Shown here in pieces: positions 51,129-58,264 of a DNA stretch of 64,000 nt. The stretch lies in the NCBI GenBank assembly GCA_937958105.1, contig CALFXJ010000037.1:62001-126000 (forward strand), given 5' to 3'. The first letter of the stretch is position 1; each line of letters starts with the position of its first letter. The position numbers were made by a program, and so were the translations under genes. The notes beneath the pieces were generated by a model. That model was not told where the DNA came from. It was given only the letters and a program-made list of their open reading frames with translations, and made no database searches. The stretch comes from an uncultured Cellvibrio sp. Its GTDB lineage: Bacteria > Pseudomonadota > Gammaproteobacteria > Pseudomonadales > Cellvibrionaceae.

Positions 51129-52889
51129 ATGAACGCCGCACTGGTACACGCATTGATTGAAGTGGCGCGCGCGGCAGAGGCCGCGCCCCACGGCAAGAAA
51201 AATGCCGTCTATCAAGAGGCGGCTGACCGCATGGGCATGTCGCTTGCGACACTGCACCGCAAATTAAAAGAGGTGAGCGTACCCATGAAAACCCGCAAAC
51301 GCCGCAGCGACGCCGGTAAAAGCTCGCTCAGTTTTGAGGATGCGCAACTGCTCAGTGCGTATCTGCAAGAAACCCAACGTGCCAATGGTAAGCGTCTGGC
51401 ATCTATCGAAGATGCCCTTGAAGTATTGCGTGCAGATAACGCCGCGTTCGCTGGGCGCGTGGATGAAGCGACCGGCGAAATCATCCCGCTCAGCATTAGT
51501 GCCGTTAGCCGGGCACTCACACATTACCGGCTGCACCCGGATCAGCTGGCGTTACCCACACCAAAAACACAGCTGGCAAGCCTGCACCCGAACCACGTGT
51601 GGCAGATCGACCCATCGTTATGCGTGCTGTATTACCTGAGTAAAAAATCCGGTGTGCAGGTGATGGAAGAAAAGGAGTTTTACAAAAACAAGCCCGGCAA
51701 CATTGAGCGAATCGAGAAAGAGCGTGTGTGGCGTTACGTCATTACGGACCACGCCAGCGGCTGGATTTACGTGCATTACGTATTGGGCGCTGAGAGCGGC
51801 AAGAACCTGGTTGAAGCATTCATTGGCGCAACGCAAAAACGCCACGCCGAAGACCCCGTACACGGCATACCAAAGTTGGTAATGGTTGATCCCGGCAGTG
51901 CCAACACCGGCGCAGTGTTTAAGAACCTGTGCAATGCACTGGGTATTACGCTGCAAGTGAATCAGCCCGGACAACCGTGGGCGAAAGGCCAGGTTGAAAA
52001 GGCGAACGATATTGTTGAGCGCAGTTTCGAGCATCGCCTGGCGCTGATGGCAAACCCGCCTACAACACTGGATGAATTAAACCCCTGTGCTTGGCAATGG
52101 ATGCGCTGGTTTAACAGCACCAAGGTCCACAGCCGCACCAATGCAACACGCTACGCGGTATGGATGCGCATCACCGCCGAGCAGCTGGTGATTGCTCCGA
52201 GCGAAAAAGTAATGCGTGAACTCAGTTTCAGTGCAGCGGTGCAACGCAAAGTGTCCGCTCTGCTCACGATTCAGCACGGCGGAAACACCTATTCCGTTAA
52301 TGATATTCCGGGCGTAGAAGTAGGCGAGCAATTGTCAGTCACGCGCAATCCATGGCGCGACGACAACAGCATCCAGATTGTGCGCGAAGAGGAAGGCCAA
52401 CGCGTGATTCACGTGCTGGAGCCACAGCAAAGTACGGATTACGGATTCTCAACAACAGCGCCAATCATCGGCGAGCAATTCAAGGCGCAACCCGATAGTG
52501 CGATTGATAAAAACCGCAAAGTGGTGGAGCGGTTGGCAATGCAAGCGGATACCGATGAACAGGCCGCCCAGGCACGCAAGAAAAAGGCTACCCCGTTCGG
52601 CGGCAATATTGACCCGATGAAACCCATCGAGCAAACCAGATTGCCTGAGTACATCCACAAGCGCGGTACAGCGAGTGACCTGGTATCGCCGGTGATGGAA
52701 CTGCCCAAACTCTCGCCGGTGCAGATCGCGAAAAAGATCTCTACCCAGATCGGCACCGAATGGAAAGGGGCGGAGCATTTCGCGTGGCTCAAACAACGCT
52801 ACCCCGACGGTGCGCCGGACGAAGAAATCCCCGCAATTATTCAGCAATTACGCAGTGCATTTGCATCGCCACTGCGCGTGATTAAGTGA
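51129..52889 (+). CDS. Transposase A (DDE type, B3/Mu-like)
   Basis: 586 residues. An N-terminal DNA-binding region with helix-turn-helix pattern (VYQEAADRMGMSLATLHRKLKEV) precedes the DDE core: HVWQIDPS (Asp near 160), KLVMVDPGSANTG (Asp near 253) and WAKGQVEKANDIVE (Glu near 289), with 35 residues between the second Asp and Glu. A beta-barrel-like domain (VQRKVSALLTIQHGGNTYSVNDIPGVEVGEQL) and a C-terminal tail that may bind protein B follow. It integrates and replicates the phage by transposition. Confidence 0.95.
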   Translation: MNAALVHALIEVARAAEAAPHGKKNAVYQEAADRMGMSLATLHRKLKEVSVPMKTRKRRSDAGKSSLSFEDAQLLSAYLQETQRANGKRLASIEDALEVLRADNAAFAGRVDEATGEIIPLSISAVSRALTHYRLHPDQLALPTPKTQLASLHPNHVWQIDPSLCVLYYLSKKSGVQVMEEKEFYKNKPGNIERIEKERVWRYVITDHASGWIYVHYVLGAESGKNLVEAFIGATQKRHAEDPVHGIPKLVMVDPGSANTGAVFKNLCNALGITLQVNQPGQPWAKGQVEKANDIVERSFEHRLALMANPPTTLDELNPCAWQWMRWFNSTKVHSRTNATRYAVWMRITAEQLVIAPSEKVMRELSFSAAVQRKVSALLTIQHGGNTYSVNDIPGVEVGEQLSVTRNPWRDDNSIQIVREEEGQRVIHVLEPQQSTDYGFSTTAPIIGEQFKAQPDSAIDKNRKVVERLAMQADTDEQAAQARKKKATPFGGNIDPMKPIEQTRLPEYIHKRGTASDLVSPVMELPKLSPVQIAKKISTQIGTEWKGAEHFAWLKQRYPDGAPDEEIPAIIQQLRSAFASPLRVIK

Positions 52890-52896
52890 GGCGACC

Positions 52897-54084
52897 ATGA
52901 GCGCATTACAGCTTAAAAAAATGTTGAAGGCGCTGCGGGTGCCGCAGGCCGAATTAGCCCGCGAATGCGGTGTTAGCCCCGCAACCATTGCACAGATGCT
53001 GAATCACGGCCAGTGGCCCAGTGATCCGTTACGCGGGGAGTTGCAGCGAAATATTAAGAGTTTTCTGGCGAGCAAGAAAATGCTGCCGGGTGTTATCGCC
53101 GCTGCGTTTGAAGTAGATGCGGCAAATGAAGTGGAGCCAGAGAGCGGCAACTCCCTGGCCCCTGACCATAAAGATCAGTCCCAGGAGGACGTTGATATGT
53201 TACTACGCAAGCAAACCCTGTCGCCAGAGGCAAAGAAACTGTTTGGCCTGGTGCGCAATCCATTTACCGATCTGCAATCCGATGAAGATATGTGGATAAA
53301 CCCCGATATCCGCTACGTGCGCGAGCACATGTATGCGACGGCAAAACACAGCGGCATCACTGCTGTGGTCGGCGAATCCGGTGCGGGCAAAACCTCCGTG
53401 CGTAAAGCGCTGAAAGATCGCATCGCACAGGAAAACCTGCCGATCATCATTGCCGAGCCGTACATGCTCGCGTCGGAAGACAGCGAGAAAAAAGGCAAAA
53501 CCGTGAAGTCCACACACATCGCGGAAGCGATCCTGCGCGCAGCGGCACCGCTGGAAAAACCGCGCATGAGTGCCGATGCGCGTTTCTATCAACTGCACCG
53601 CGTACTTAAAGACGCCCACAAAAGCGGCCAGCGCGTGTGCGTAATTATTGATGAGGCGCACAGCCTTTCAATCCCCACGCTCAAGCACTTAAAGCGGATT
53701 TATGAATTGGAGCCGGACGGCGGCTACGGCAATTTGATCAGCATTATTTTGATCGGCCAGCCGGAATTGTTGATGAAACTCAACGAACGCAACCCGGAGA
53801 TTCGTGAGTTAGTACAGCGCTGCGAAGTCGTCACCCTCTCACCGATTCCCGTGGCTGACCTGGAAGGATTTATCGATTTCCGCCTCAGCCGCATCGGCAA
53901 AAGGGCCGCAGACATTATTGATGCAACGGGCATAACCGCATTGGCAGACAAGATGGTATCTCGCGATGGAGCGAGCCAGTTGTACCCGTTAGCTGTTGGT
54001 AACTTCGTCGTGGCCGCGCTCAACCTGGCCGCAAAAATTGGCGTCCCTGCGATTGATGCGGACATTGTTAAAGAGGTGGTGTGA
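52897..54084 (+). CDS. Transposition protein B, AAA+ ATPase with N-terminal HTH
   Basis: 395 residues. The N-terminal helix-turn-helix (LRVPQAELARECGVSPATIAQMLNHGQWP, near 13-41) is followed by an AAA+ module with Walker A VVGESGAGKTSVRKAL (near 155-170), Walker B VCVIIDEAHSL (near 246-256) and ILIGQPELLMKL sensor-like motif. It captures target DNA and activates the transposase, like MuB. It ends overlapping the next ATG (TGATG). Confidence 0.93.
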   Translation: MSALQLKKMLKALRVPQAELARECGVSPATIAQMLNHGQWPSDPLRGELQRNIKSFLASKKMLPGVIAAAFEVDAANEVEPESGNSLAPDHKDQSQEDVDMLLRKQTLSPEAKKLFGLVRNPFTDLQSDEDMWINPDIRYVREHMYATAKHSGITAVVGESGAGKTSVRKALKDRIAQENLPIIIAEPYMLASEDSEKKGKTVKSTHIAEAILRAAAPLEKPRMSADARFYQLHRVLKDAHKSGQRVCVIIDEAHSLSIPTLKHLKRIYELEPDGGYGNLISIILIGQPELLMKLNERNPEIRELVQRCEVVTLSPIPVADLEGFIDFRLSRIGKRAADIIDATGITALADKMVSRDGASQLYPLAVGNFVVAALNLAAKIGVPAIDADIVKEVV

Positions 54085-54392
54085 TGTCCACGCAACCCAT
54101 CGAACGCAACTCATTGCCGCTTAAGCAGCGCGTGAAAGCATTGCTTAATGTGGCGAGCGAGCTGGATAAAAAAGGGTTGGTTGCCGCGAGTGTTTATTTT
54201 GCGGATGACCACGTCATGGTTTACCTGCGCCACCCGCCGAAATCGCGGCAACTCAAAGGTGATGACATTCGTGTGGTAGGGGGACCGGGGGGGCTATTCC
54301 AGGTGAAAGAAAAAGTCTTTGGCATTGTGCATGTGCAATGGGTAGTCCCTTACGTCCATTTGTATGTGCCGAAAAACGGGAGCATCCACTAA
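54084..54392 (+). CDS. Hypothetical early protein
   Basis: 102 residues, STQPIERNSLPLKQRVKALLNVASELDKKGLVAASVYFADDHVMVYLRHPPKSRQLKGDDI. A basic helical start is followed by beta-strand-like stretches (VAASVYFADDHVMVYLRHP; VHVQWVVPYVHLYVP). No family recognised. Its ATG overlaps the stop of the transposition ATPase gene and it is coupled to the following gene (stop and start overlap by one base). Confidence 0.65.
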   Translation: MSTQPIERNSLPLKQRVKALLNVASELDKKGLVAASVYFADDHVMVYLRHPPKSRQLKGDDIRVVGGPGGLFQVKEKVFGIVHVQWVVPYVHLYVPKNGSIH

Positions 54393-54616
54393 TGTCCAAG
54401 TTCAATAGCTTCGATCTTAACGCCAGCATCAGTCACTTGCGCGCTCGCTTTAACACCATGCAAATGCAAGCGATTAAGAACAATATTTTTGCGGTGGAAA
54501 GCGAGTTGCGCAAAATCCAGGAGGAGTGCAACCACGCGCTCGCCATCACCAAATCCATGACCAGCGAGCAGGCAGCACCACGCTTCACTGGCTTACGCGT
54601 AGGAGCACGCTCATGA
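54392..54616 (+). CDS. Hypothetical early protein
   Basis: 74 residues from the ATG at 54392, SKFNSFDLNASISHLRARFNTMQMQAIKNNIFAVESELRKIQEECNHALAITKSM, a mostly helical small protein. It lies between two early genes and overlaps the next gene by 4 bp. No family recognised. Confidence 0.6.
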   Translation: MSKFNSFDLNASISHLRARFNTMQMQAIKNNIFAVESELRKIQEECNHALAITKSMTSEQAAPRFTGLRVGARS

Positions 54617-55230
54617 ACAACATACCCGAAGGGTATAAGGAAGATTCATCGGGCGCATTGCGCCCGGTGGATGCCATTAAACCCATTGACCTACTGCGCG
54701 ATGAGCTGGTGATGCGCATCGCCACTCGCGCCGAGCAGCTGCATGCCGAACTGAAAAAATTCAAGGAAGAAACGCTGGAAGAAATCGCCGCGTTTATCGA
54801 GCTGAGTGCCAACGAATACGGCGTGAACATCGGTGGAAAAAAAGGCAACGTGCAGCTGACCAGCTACGACGGCCAGTACCGCGTGCTGCGTGCCAATCAC
54901 GATGCTATGTCATTCGATGAGCGATTGCTCGCCGCGAAAGAACTGATCGACGAATGTCTGCGAGATTGGAGCGGTCGCCCAGGTGTGCCGCGAGGGCTGG
55001 TTGTGATTGCAGACCGAGCGTTCCGTCGCAATGCGGCAGGTGAAATCAGCGTGTCCCGCGTACTCGACCTGCGCAGCCACGATATTGATGATGATCGCTG
55101 GAAAAAAGCGATGGACATCATCACCGATTCAATCCGGGTGCAGGCCAGCATTACTTACCTGCGCATCCAAAAGCGTGCGGGGCGTACAGATCAGTACAAC
55201 CAGCTCGCGCTTGATGTGGCGGGGGTGTGA
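54613..55230 (+). CDS. DUF3164 family early protein
   Basis: 205 residues, MNNIPEGYKEDSSGALRPVDAIKPIDLLRDELVMRIATRAEQLHAELKKFKEETLEEIAAFIELSANEYGV. The stretch NIGGKKGNVQLTSYDGQYRVLRANHDAMSFDERLLAAKELIDECL is the DUF3164 signature, and the C-terminus (DIITDSIRVQASITYLRIQKR) agrees. Found in the early operon of nearly all Mu-like phages; function unknown. Confidence 0.88.
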   Translation: MNNIPEGYKEDSSGALRPVDAIKPIDLLRDELVMRIATRAEQLHAELKKFKEETLEEIAAFIELSANEYGVNIGGKKGNVQLTSYDGQYRVLRANHDAMSFDERLLAAKELIDECLRDWSGRPGVPRGLVVIADRAFRRNAAGEISVSRVLDLRSHDIDDDRWKKAMDIITDSIRVQASITYLRIQKRAGRTDQYNQLALDVAGV

Positions 55231-55231
55231 G

Positions 55232-55492
55232 ATGAAATCCAATAACAACCCAATGGTAAAGGTGCGCATCCAAGCTCAGGAAACCGTTGAATACGATCAA
55301 GAAGTGATGATGCTGCAAAGCGACTTTGATCGATTTTATACGGACCTAAACAGCGCGAAAGGTCGCCAGCTCAAAAAATTGGAGGAGAAAATTGTTGATA
55401 GCTACATTGATCATAAAGACGTTCTCGATGCAGATGAAAAAACAGTGACTTCTTTTGAGTTGAGCGTAGCTCAGGATCAGAAGGAGGCATAA
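55232..55492 (+). CDS. Hypothetical early protein
   Basis: 86 residues from the ATG at 55232 that immediately follows the DUF3164 stop. The sequence KVRIQAQETVEYDQEVMMLQSDFDRFYTDLNSAKGRQLKKLEEKIVDSYIDHKDVLDADEKTVTSFELSVAQ resembles small phage proteins of the early region with an alternating strand-helix pattern. Function unknown. Confidence 0.65.
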   Translation: MKSNNNPMVKVRIQAQETVEYDQEVMMLQSDFDRFYTDLNSAKGRQLKKLEEKIVDSYIDHKDVLDADEKTVTSFELSVAQDQKEA

Positions 55493-55493
55493 C

Positions 55494-56159
55494 GTGAACA
55501 TCCGTCCCGATATCCTCACAATCGAAGGCCACTATTTTAATTTCCTCCACCCGGAGGAAAACCAATTCACCATCGAATCCATCGCGCACGCGCTGAGCCA
55601 CGTGTGCCGCTTCGCCGGCCACACCCGCGAGTTTTACAGCGTGGCGCAACACTCTGTGATGGTTAGTTACATCGTTCCACCAGAGCACGCATTAGCGGGC
55701 CTACTGCACGATGCCGCCGAGGCATTCGTGGGTGATGTAGCGCGCCCATTGAAAGAGCTGTTGCCGGAATACAAGCGCATCGAACGAGCGGTCGAAACAG
55801 CCGTGCTGAAACGCTTTGGTATTACGCACATTCCCGACTGCGTAAAACGTGCTGACCTGGTCATGCTTGCCACTGAACAGCGAGACCTGATGCCCCACCA
55901 TGATGACGAATGGTCGTTAATCATAGGTGTTACCCCGCTGGCGATGGAAATTATCCCGCTGCCACCTGCCCAGGCTAAAGCTGCATTTTTGGAGCGTTTT
56001 ATTGAACTCACCGAACGCCAATGGCCCTGCGGCCACGGCAAAGACCCGGTGGAGTCACGCTGTGGTGTTTGTCATGGCGATGGTATTTGGGCTGATGTTG
56101 TTGAGGTGCCGATTGCGGAAGCGTTGGAGTGTATGAAAACGGAGTTCGATGATGAGTGA
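55494..56159 (+). CDS. HD-domain phosphohydrolase
   Basis: 221 residues from a GTG with AAGGAGG directly before it. The HD motif is seen in FYSVAQHSVMVSYIV (metal His) and LAGLLHDAAEAFVGDVARPLKELL (His-Asp) with a second Asp in VKRADLVMLATEQRDLMP. This is the phage relative of YfbR-type nucleotidases. A C-terminal CxxC-like pair with GVCHGDGIW near 190 is additional. It probably hydrolyses nucleotides or nucleotide signals; the substrate is unknown. Confidence 0.85.
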   Translation: MNIRPDILTIEGHYFNFLHPEENQFTIESIAHALSHVCRFAGHTREFYSVAQHSVMVSYIVPPEHALAGLLHDAAEAFVGDVARPLKELLPEYKRIERAVETAVLKRFGITHIPDCVKRADLVMLATEQRDLMPHHDDEWSLIIGVTPLAMEIIPLPPAQAKAAFLERFIELTERQWPCGHGKDPVESRCGVCHGDGIWADVVEVPIAEALECMKTEFDDE

Positions 56160-56373
56160 TAACGCTGATTTAGCAAACGACGTAATGCAAGCGCGCCTGG
56201 ATTTGCTGCTGCAAAACCGCCCCCGGCTGCCCAGTGGTATCAGCGCAAGTGAATGCGAGGAATGTGGTGATGATATTCCACAAGCGCGCCGCGTCGCGTT
56301 GCCTGGCATTCAGACGTGTGCCGAGTGCGCGCAATTGATCGAAGAACAAACCCGGTTTCAACGTGGAGGCTAA
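56149..56373 (+). CDS. TraR/DksA-type C4 zinc-finger protein
   Basis: 74 residues with two possible adjacent ATG starts (56149 and 56152). The DksA/TraR zinc finger is CEECGDDIPQARRVALPGIQTCAECAQLIEE (residues about 36-66), preceded by a helical N-terminus. Phage members can bind RNA polymerase like TraR. It overlaps the HD gene by 11 bp. Confidence 0.85.
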   Translation: MMSDNADLANDVMQARLDLLLQNRPRLPSGISASECEECGDDIPQARRVALPGIQTCAECAQLIEEQTRFQRGG

Positions 56374-56375
56374 CT

Positions 56376-56903
56376 ATGTCGGGAAAATTGCCGGCACCTA
56401 CAGCCAAACCGATCACGCATGATTGGCGGCCCAGCGCTGAGGTGTATCAGGTGCTAGGGCAACACAATATTCCTATCGAGTTCGCTCAGGATCAGGTACC
56501 CGAATTCATCCTGTACTGGGCGGAACGCGGTGCTATTCATCACTCATGGGGTGCAAAGTTTCTCAAGCACTGCATTCACGAGTGGCGTCAGCATGAAATT
56601 ACCCAGGCGCGTGCGGCCCGCAATATCGCGATGCATGCCAACTGGCTGCCCAGTCAAAAAGCACGCGCAGCATTGCGATCGGGGGGCATCCCGGATTCGT
56701 TTATCAATGATGAATGCTTGGATGATTTCATTCTGTATTGGACCGAGCGCGGCGATGTTTGCCACACCTGGAACAGCAGATTTGTCCAACACGTCCGGTA
56801 CCGCTGGGCGCACAAGCCAAAAGATTCCGACTCCGCCCATCGCTCGATAGCCGAGCAGCTGACTGATCGCTCCTGGGCAGAGCAATACATAGGAGGAAAG
56901 TGA
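56376..56903 (+). CDS. Protein with two DnaT-like ssDNA-binding domains
   Basis: 175 residues from the ATG at 56376 (GGAGG eight bases before). Two copies of the DnaT-like pattern are visible: residues about 12-60 (WRPSAEVYQVLGQHNIPIEFAQDQVPEFILYWAERGAIHHSWGAKFLKHCIHEW) and about 88-150 (WLPSQKARAALRSGGIPDSFINDECLDDFILYWTERGDVCHTWNSRFVQHVRYRW). DnaT helps load the replicative helicase; the phage protein may recruit host replication proteins during replicative transposition. The frame is open upstream to 56316. Confidence 0.8.
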   Translation: MSGKLPAPTAKPITHDWRPSAEVYQVLGQHNIPIEFAQDQVPEFILYWAERGAIHHSWGAKFLKHCIHEWRQHEITQARAARNIAMHANWLPSQKARAALRSGGIPDSFINDECLDDFILYWTERGDVCHTWNSRFVQHVRYRWAHKPKDSDSAHRSIAEQLTDRSWAEQYIGGK

Positions 56904-56904
56904 T

Positions 56905-57126
56905 ATGCACAGCGCACGCATTGATCGCAGTCTTCGGTTGCAGCGCGTTGACGCGTTACTGGCCGACGGCCATGAATACAGCACGATGGATATTGTGATC
57001 AAAGCACGTGTGTGTGCAGTTAATAGCTGTATCGCCGAGCTGCGGGCAAACGGTCGCACAATCGCGTGCCGCCGCGAAGGGGATATCTGGTTTTACCGGA
57101 GGGTTAATACCAATGAGCAAAAATGA
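56905..57126 (+). CDS. Small winged-helix early protein
   Basis: 73 residues, LRLQRVDALLADGHEYSTMDIVIKARVCAVNSCIAELRANGRTIACRREGDIWFYRRVN. The pattern of helix, helix and two strands with a C-terminal aromatic strand is a winged helix, as often placed just before gp16/GemA in Mu-like phages. The gene overlaps the next by 14 bp. Not assigned to a family with certainty. Confidence 0.7.
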   Translation: MHSARIDRSLRLQRVDALLADGHEYSTMDIVIKARVCAVNSCIAELRANGRTIACRREGDIWFYRRVNTNEQK

Positions 57127-57583
57127 CGAATCACGCCGGAAGCGGCTGATAAAGCTCATTCACGTGGCGCGGCGCGAACTGGGCATGCAGGATGAAGATT
57201 ACCGAGCAATGTTGGCAGCCATGCCTGCGCTCGGCGGCAAAACATCCTCTGCGGACTTGGGCATTAAAGGCTTGGAAATTGTTATGCGTGCGCTGAAAGC
57301 CAGAGGCTTCAAAGTGCGCAGCAACGCCCTCAAGGGCCCGAACACATCCAGAAAGTTGGCTGATGATGACCAGTCCCGGCTGATCCGCTCGTTGTGGATT
57401 CAGCTCAGCGAAGCCGGAGCCGTGCGTAATTCCAGCGAGGCCGCGCTCTCTGCCTACGTCCGCCGCGTTACCGGCGTCGATGATTTAGCTTGGCTCAATT
57501 CCCGCCAGGCATCATCTATTATTGAGCAACTAAAGTCCTGGCTCGACCGGTCGATAACGACGCCAGTGAATGGAGGTGCGTAA
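57113..57583 (+). CDS. gemA: GemA/gp16 family regulatory protein (DUF1018)
   Basis: 156 residues, MSKNDESRRKRLIKLIHVARRELGMQDEDYRAMLAAMPALGGKTSSADLGIKGLEIVMRALKARGFKVR, the DUF1018 N-terminus. The C-terminal half LIRSLWIQLSEAGAVRNSSEAALSAYVRRVTGVDDLAWLNSRQASSIIEQLKSW is typical too. In Mu GemA/gp16 influences host gene expression and DNA supercoiling. It stands directly before the activator gene, overlapping it by one base (ATGA-like coupling). Confidence 0.9.
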   Translation: MSKNDESRRKRLIKLIHVARRELGMQDEDYRAMLAAMPALGGKTSSADLGIKGLEIVMRALKARGFKVRSNALKGPNTSRKLADDDQSRLIRSLWIQLSEAGAVRNSSEAALSAYVRRVTGVDDLAWLNSRQASSIIEQLKSWLDRSITTPVNGGA

Positions 57584-57945
57584 TGAGCAGATCTACATCA
57601 ATGGAAGTTCGGCGCAAAGAGTTGTTAAAGGACGTCTCTGCGCATGTTGCGGCTGTTTTGGTGGATCTCAACATTGAAAAATCGAAGGCCCAGCTCGCCG
57701 GCAACGAGGTTATGGCTCATCTGGCTAACCATTGGGGTGGCCAGCAGATCTACATACCTAAAGAGACCGACTATTGGGCAGGTGATCACGTCATGGAGAT
57801 TTACAACGCTTGCAGGGGTGGCAACTTCCCGGAGGTTGCTCTAAAGTTCGATATCTCGGTGCGGACCGTTTACCGCATCTACAAACGTGTTCGGCGGCGG
57901 ATTATCGAGGAAAACCAGGGAGATTTGTTCAACGCGTCCCATTAA
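57583..57945 (+). CDS. Mor-family transcription activator
   Basis: 120 residues. The Mor/C domain is clear: LAGNEVMAHLANHWGGQQIYIPKETDYWAGDHVMEIYNACRGGNFPEVALKFDISVRTVYRIYKRVRRRII, with the dimerisation half (GGQQIYIPK) and the helix-turn-helix (FPEVALKFDISVRTVYRI). Last gene of the early operon, as in Mu. It is the only Mor/C protein in the phage, so it should bind the late-promoter palindromes directly; this is inference. Confidence 0.88.
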   Translation: MSRSTSMEVRRKELLKDVSAHVAAVLVDLNIEKSKAQLAGNEVMAHLANHWGGQQIYIPKETDYWAGDHVMEIYNACRGGNFPEVALKFDISVRTVYRIYKRVRRRIIEENQGDLFNASH

Positions 57946-57950
57946 TACCC

Positions 57951-57978
57951 AATTCCATCTAATGGAATTCAATTCCAT
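57951..57978. repeat. Right subterminal inverted and direct repeats (AATTCCAT)
   Basis: AATTCCAT (57951-57958), its inverse ATGGAATT (57962-57969) and AATTCCAT again (57971-57978) lie 84-112 bp from the right end. The core AATTCC also appears twice at the left end. These are candidates for inner transposase-binding sites. The first two could alternatively form a small hairpin after the activator gene. Confidence 0.5.
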
Positions 57979-58018
57979 TCCCGTCCCGATTCATCCCATA
58001 TAATCCAATGTCATCCCG

Positions 58019-58062
58019 GTAATTATCACGCTTAAAGGAGTTATTTATCTCAGCTCCGCTCA
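58019..58062. repeat. Phage right terminal inverted repeat
   Basis: Read inward on the minus strand the end begins TGAGCGGAG and carries GATAAAT at 14-20, AAGCG at 30-34 and GATAATT at 36-42, in register with the left end. The phage ends with A at 58062. Confidence 0.8.
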
Positions 58063-58068
58063 AGGAAA
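58063..58068. repeat. Right copy of the 6-bp target-site duplication (AGGAAA)
   Basis: AGGAAA directly follows the phage end and matches 20333-20338. The next bases, ATACCTGACG, continue the DUF1993 reading frame. Confidence 0.85.
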
Positions 58069-58216
58069 ATACCTGACGGGAACGGATTATGTAGTGCAGT
58101 ACGCGGTCCCCAATTTTTATTTCCACGTCACGACGGCCTACGCCATCCTGCGTCACAACGGTGTGGATCTGGGGAAAAAGGATTATCTCGGAGCGCTGTC
58201 TTTTAAAACGGCTTAA
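58069..58216 (+). pseudogene. DUF1993 gene, 3' part (separated by the prophage)
   Basis: The bases continue the frame broken at 20338: K-Y-L-T-G-T-D-Y-V-V-Q, then YAVPNFYFHVTTAYAILRHNGVDLGKKDYLGAL and the stop at 58214-58216. The motif PNFYFH...AYAILRHNGVDLGKKDYLG is the DUF1993 C-terminus. The fragment has no start codon of its own and should not be translated in the lysogen. Confidence 0.93.
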
Positions 58217-58264
58217 CCTCTTTAATCAGCGGACGCCGGATAACCGGCGCCCGCCCATGTCACG

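Larger units (their letters stand above)
20339..58062. mobile_element. Mu-like (transposable) siphovirus prophage, 37.7 kb
   Basis: The element carries a DDE transposase, an AAA+ target-capture ATPase, GemA, a Mor-family activator, a lysis cassette and complete head and tail modules. It has no integrase. It starts TGA and ends TCA, is flanked by AGGAAA duplications and interrupts a DUF1993 gene. The early genes run to the right end and the late genes to the left end from a divergent repressor/Ner-like centre near 48.6 kb. No frameshifted or truncated essential gene was noticed, so the prophage may be active. Confidence 0.95.

Noticed and set aside
20339..58062. Search for a site-specific integrase or att core in a tRNA gene
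   Set aside because: None is present; the ends and duplication show insertion by transposition.
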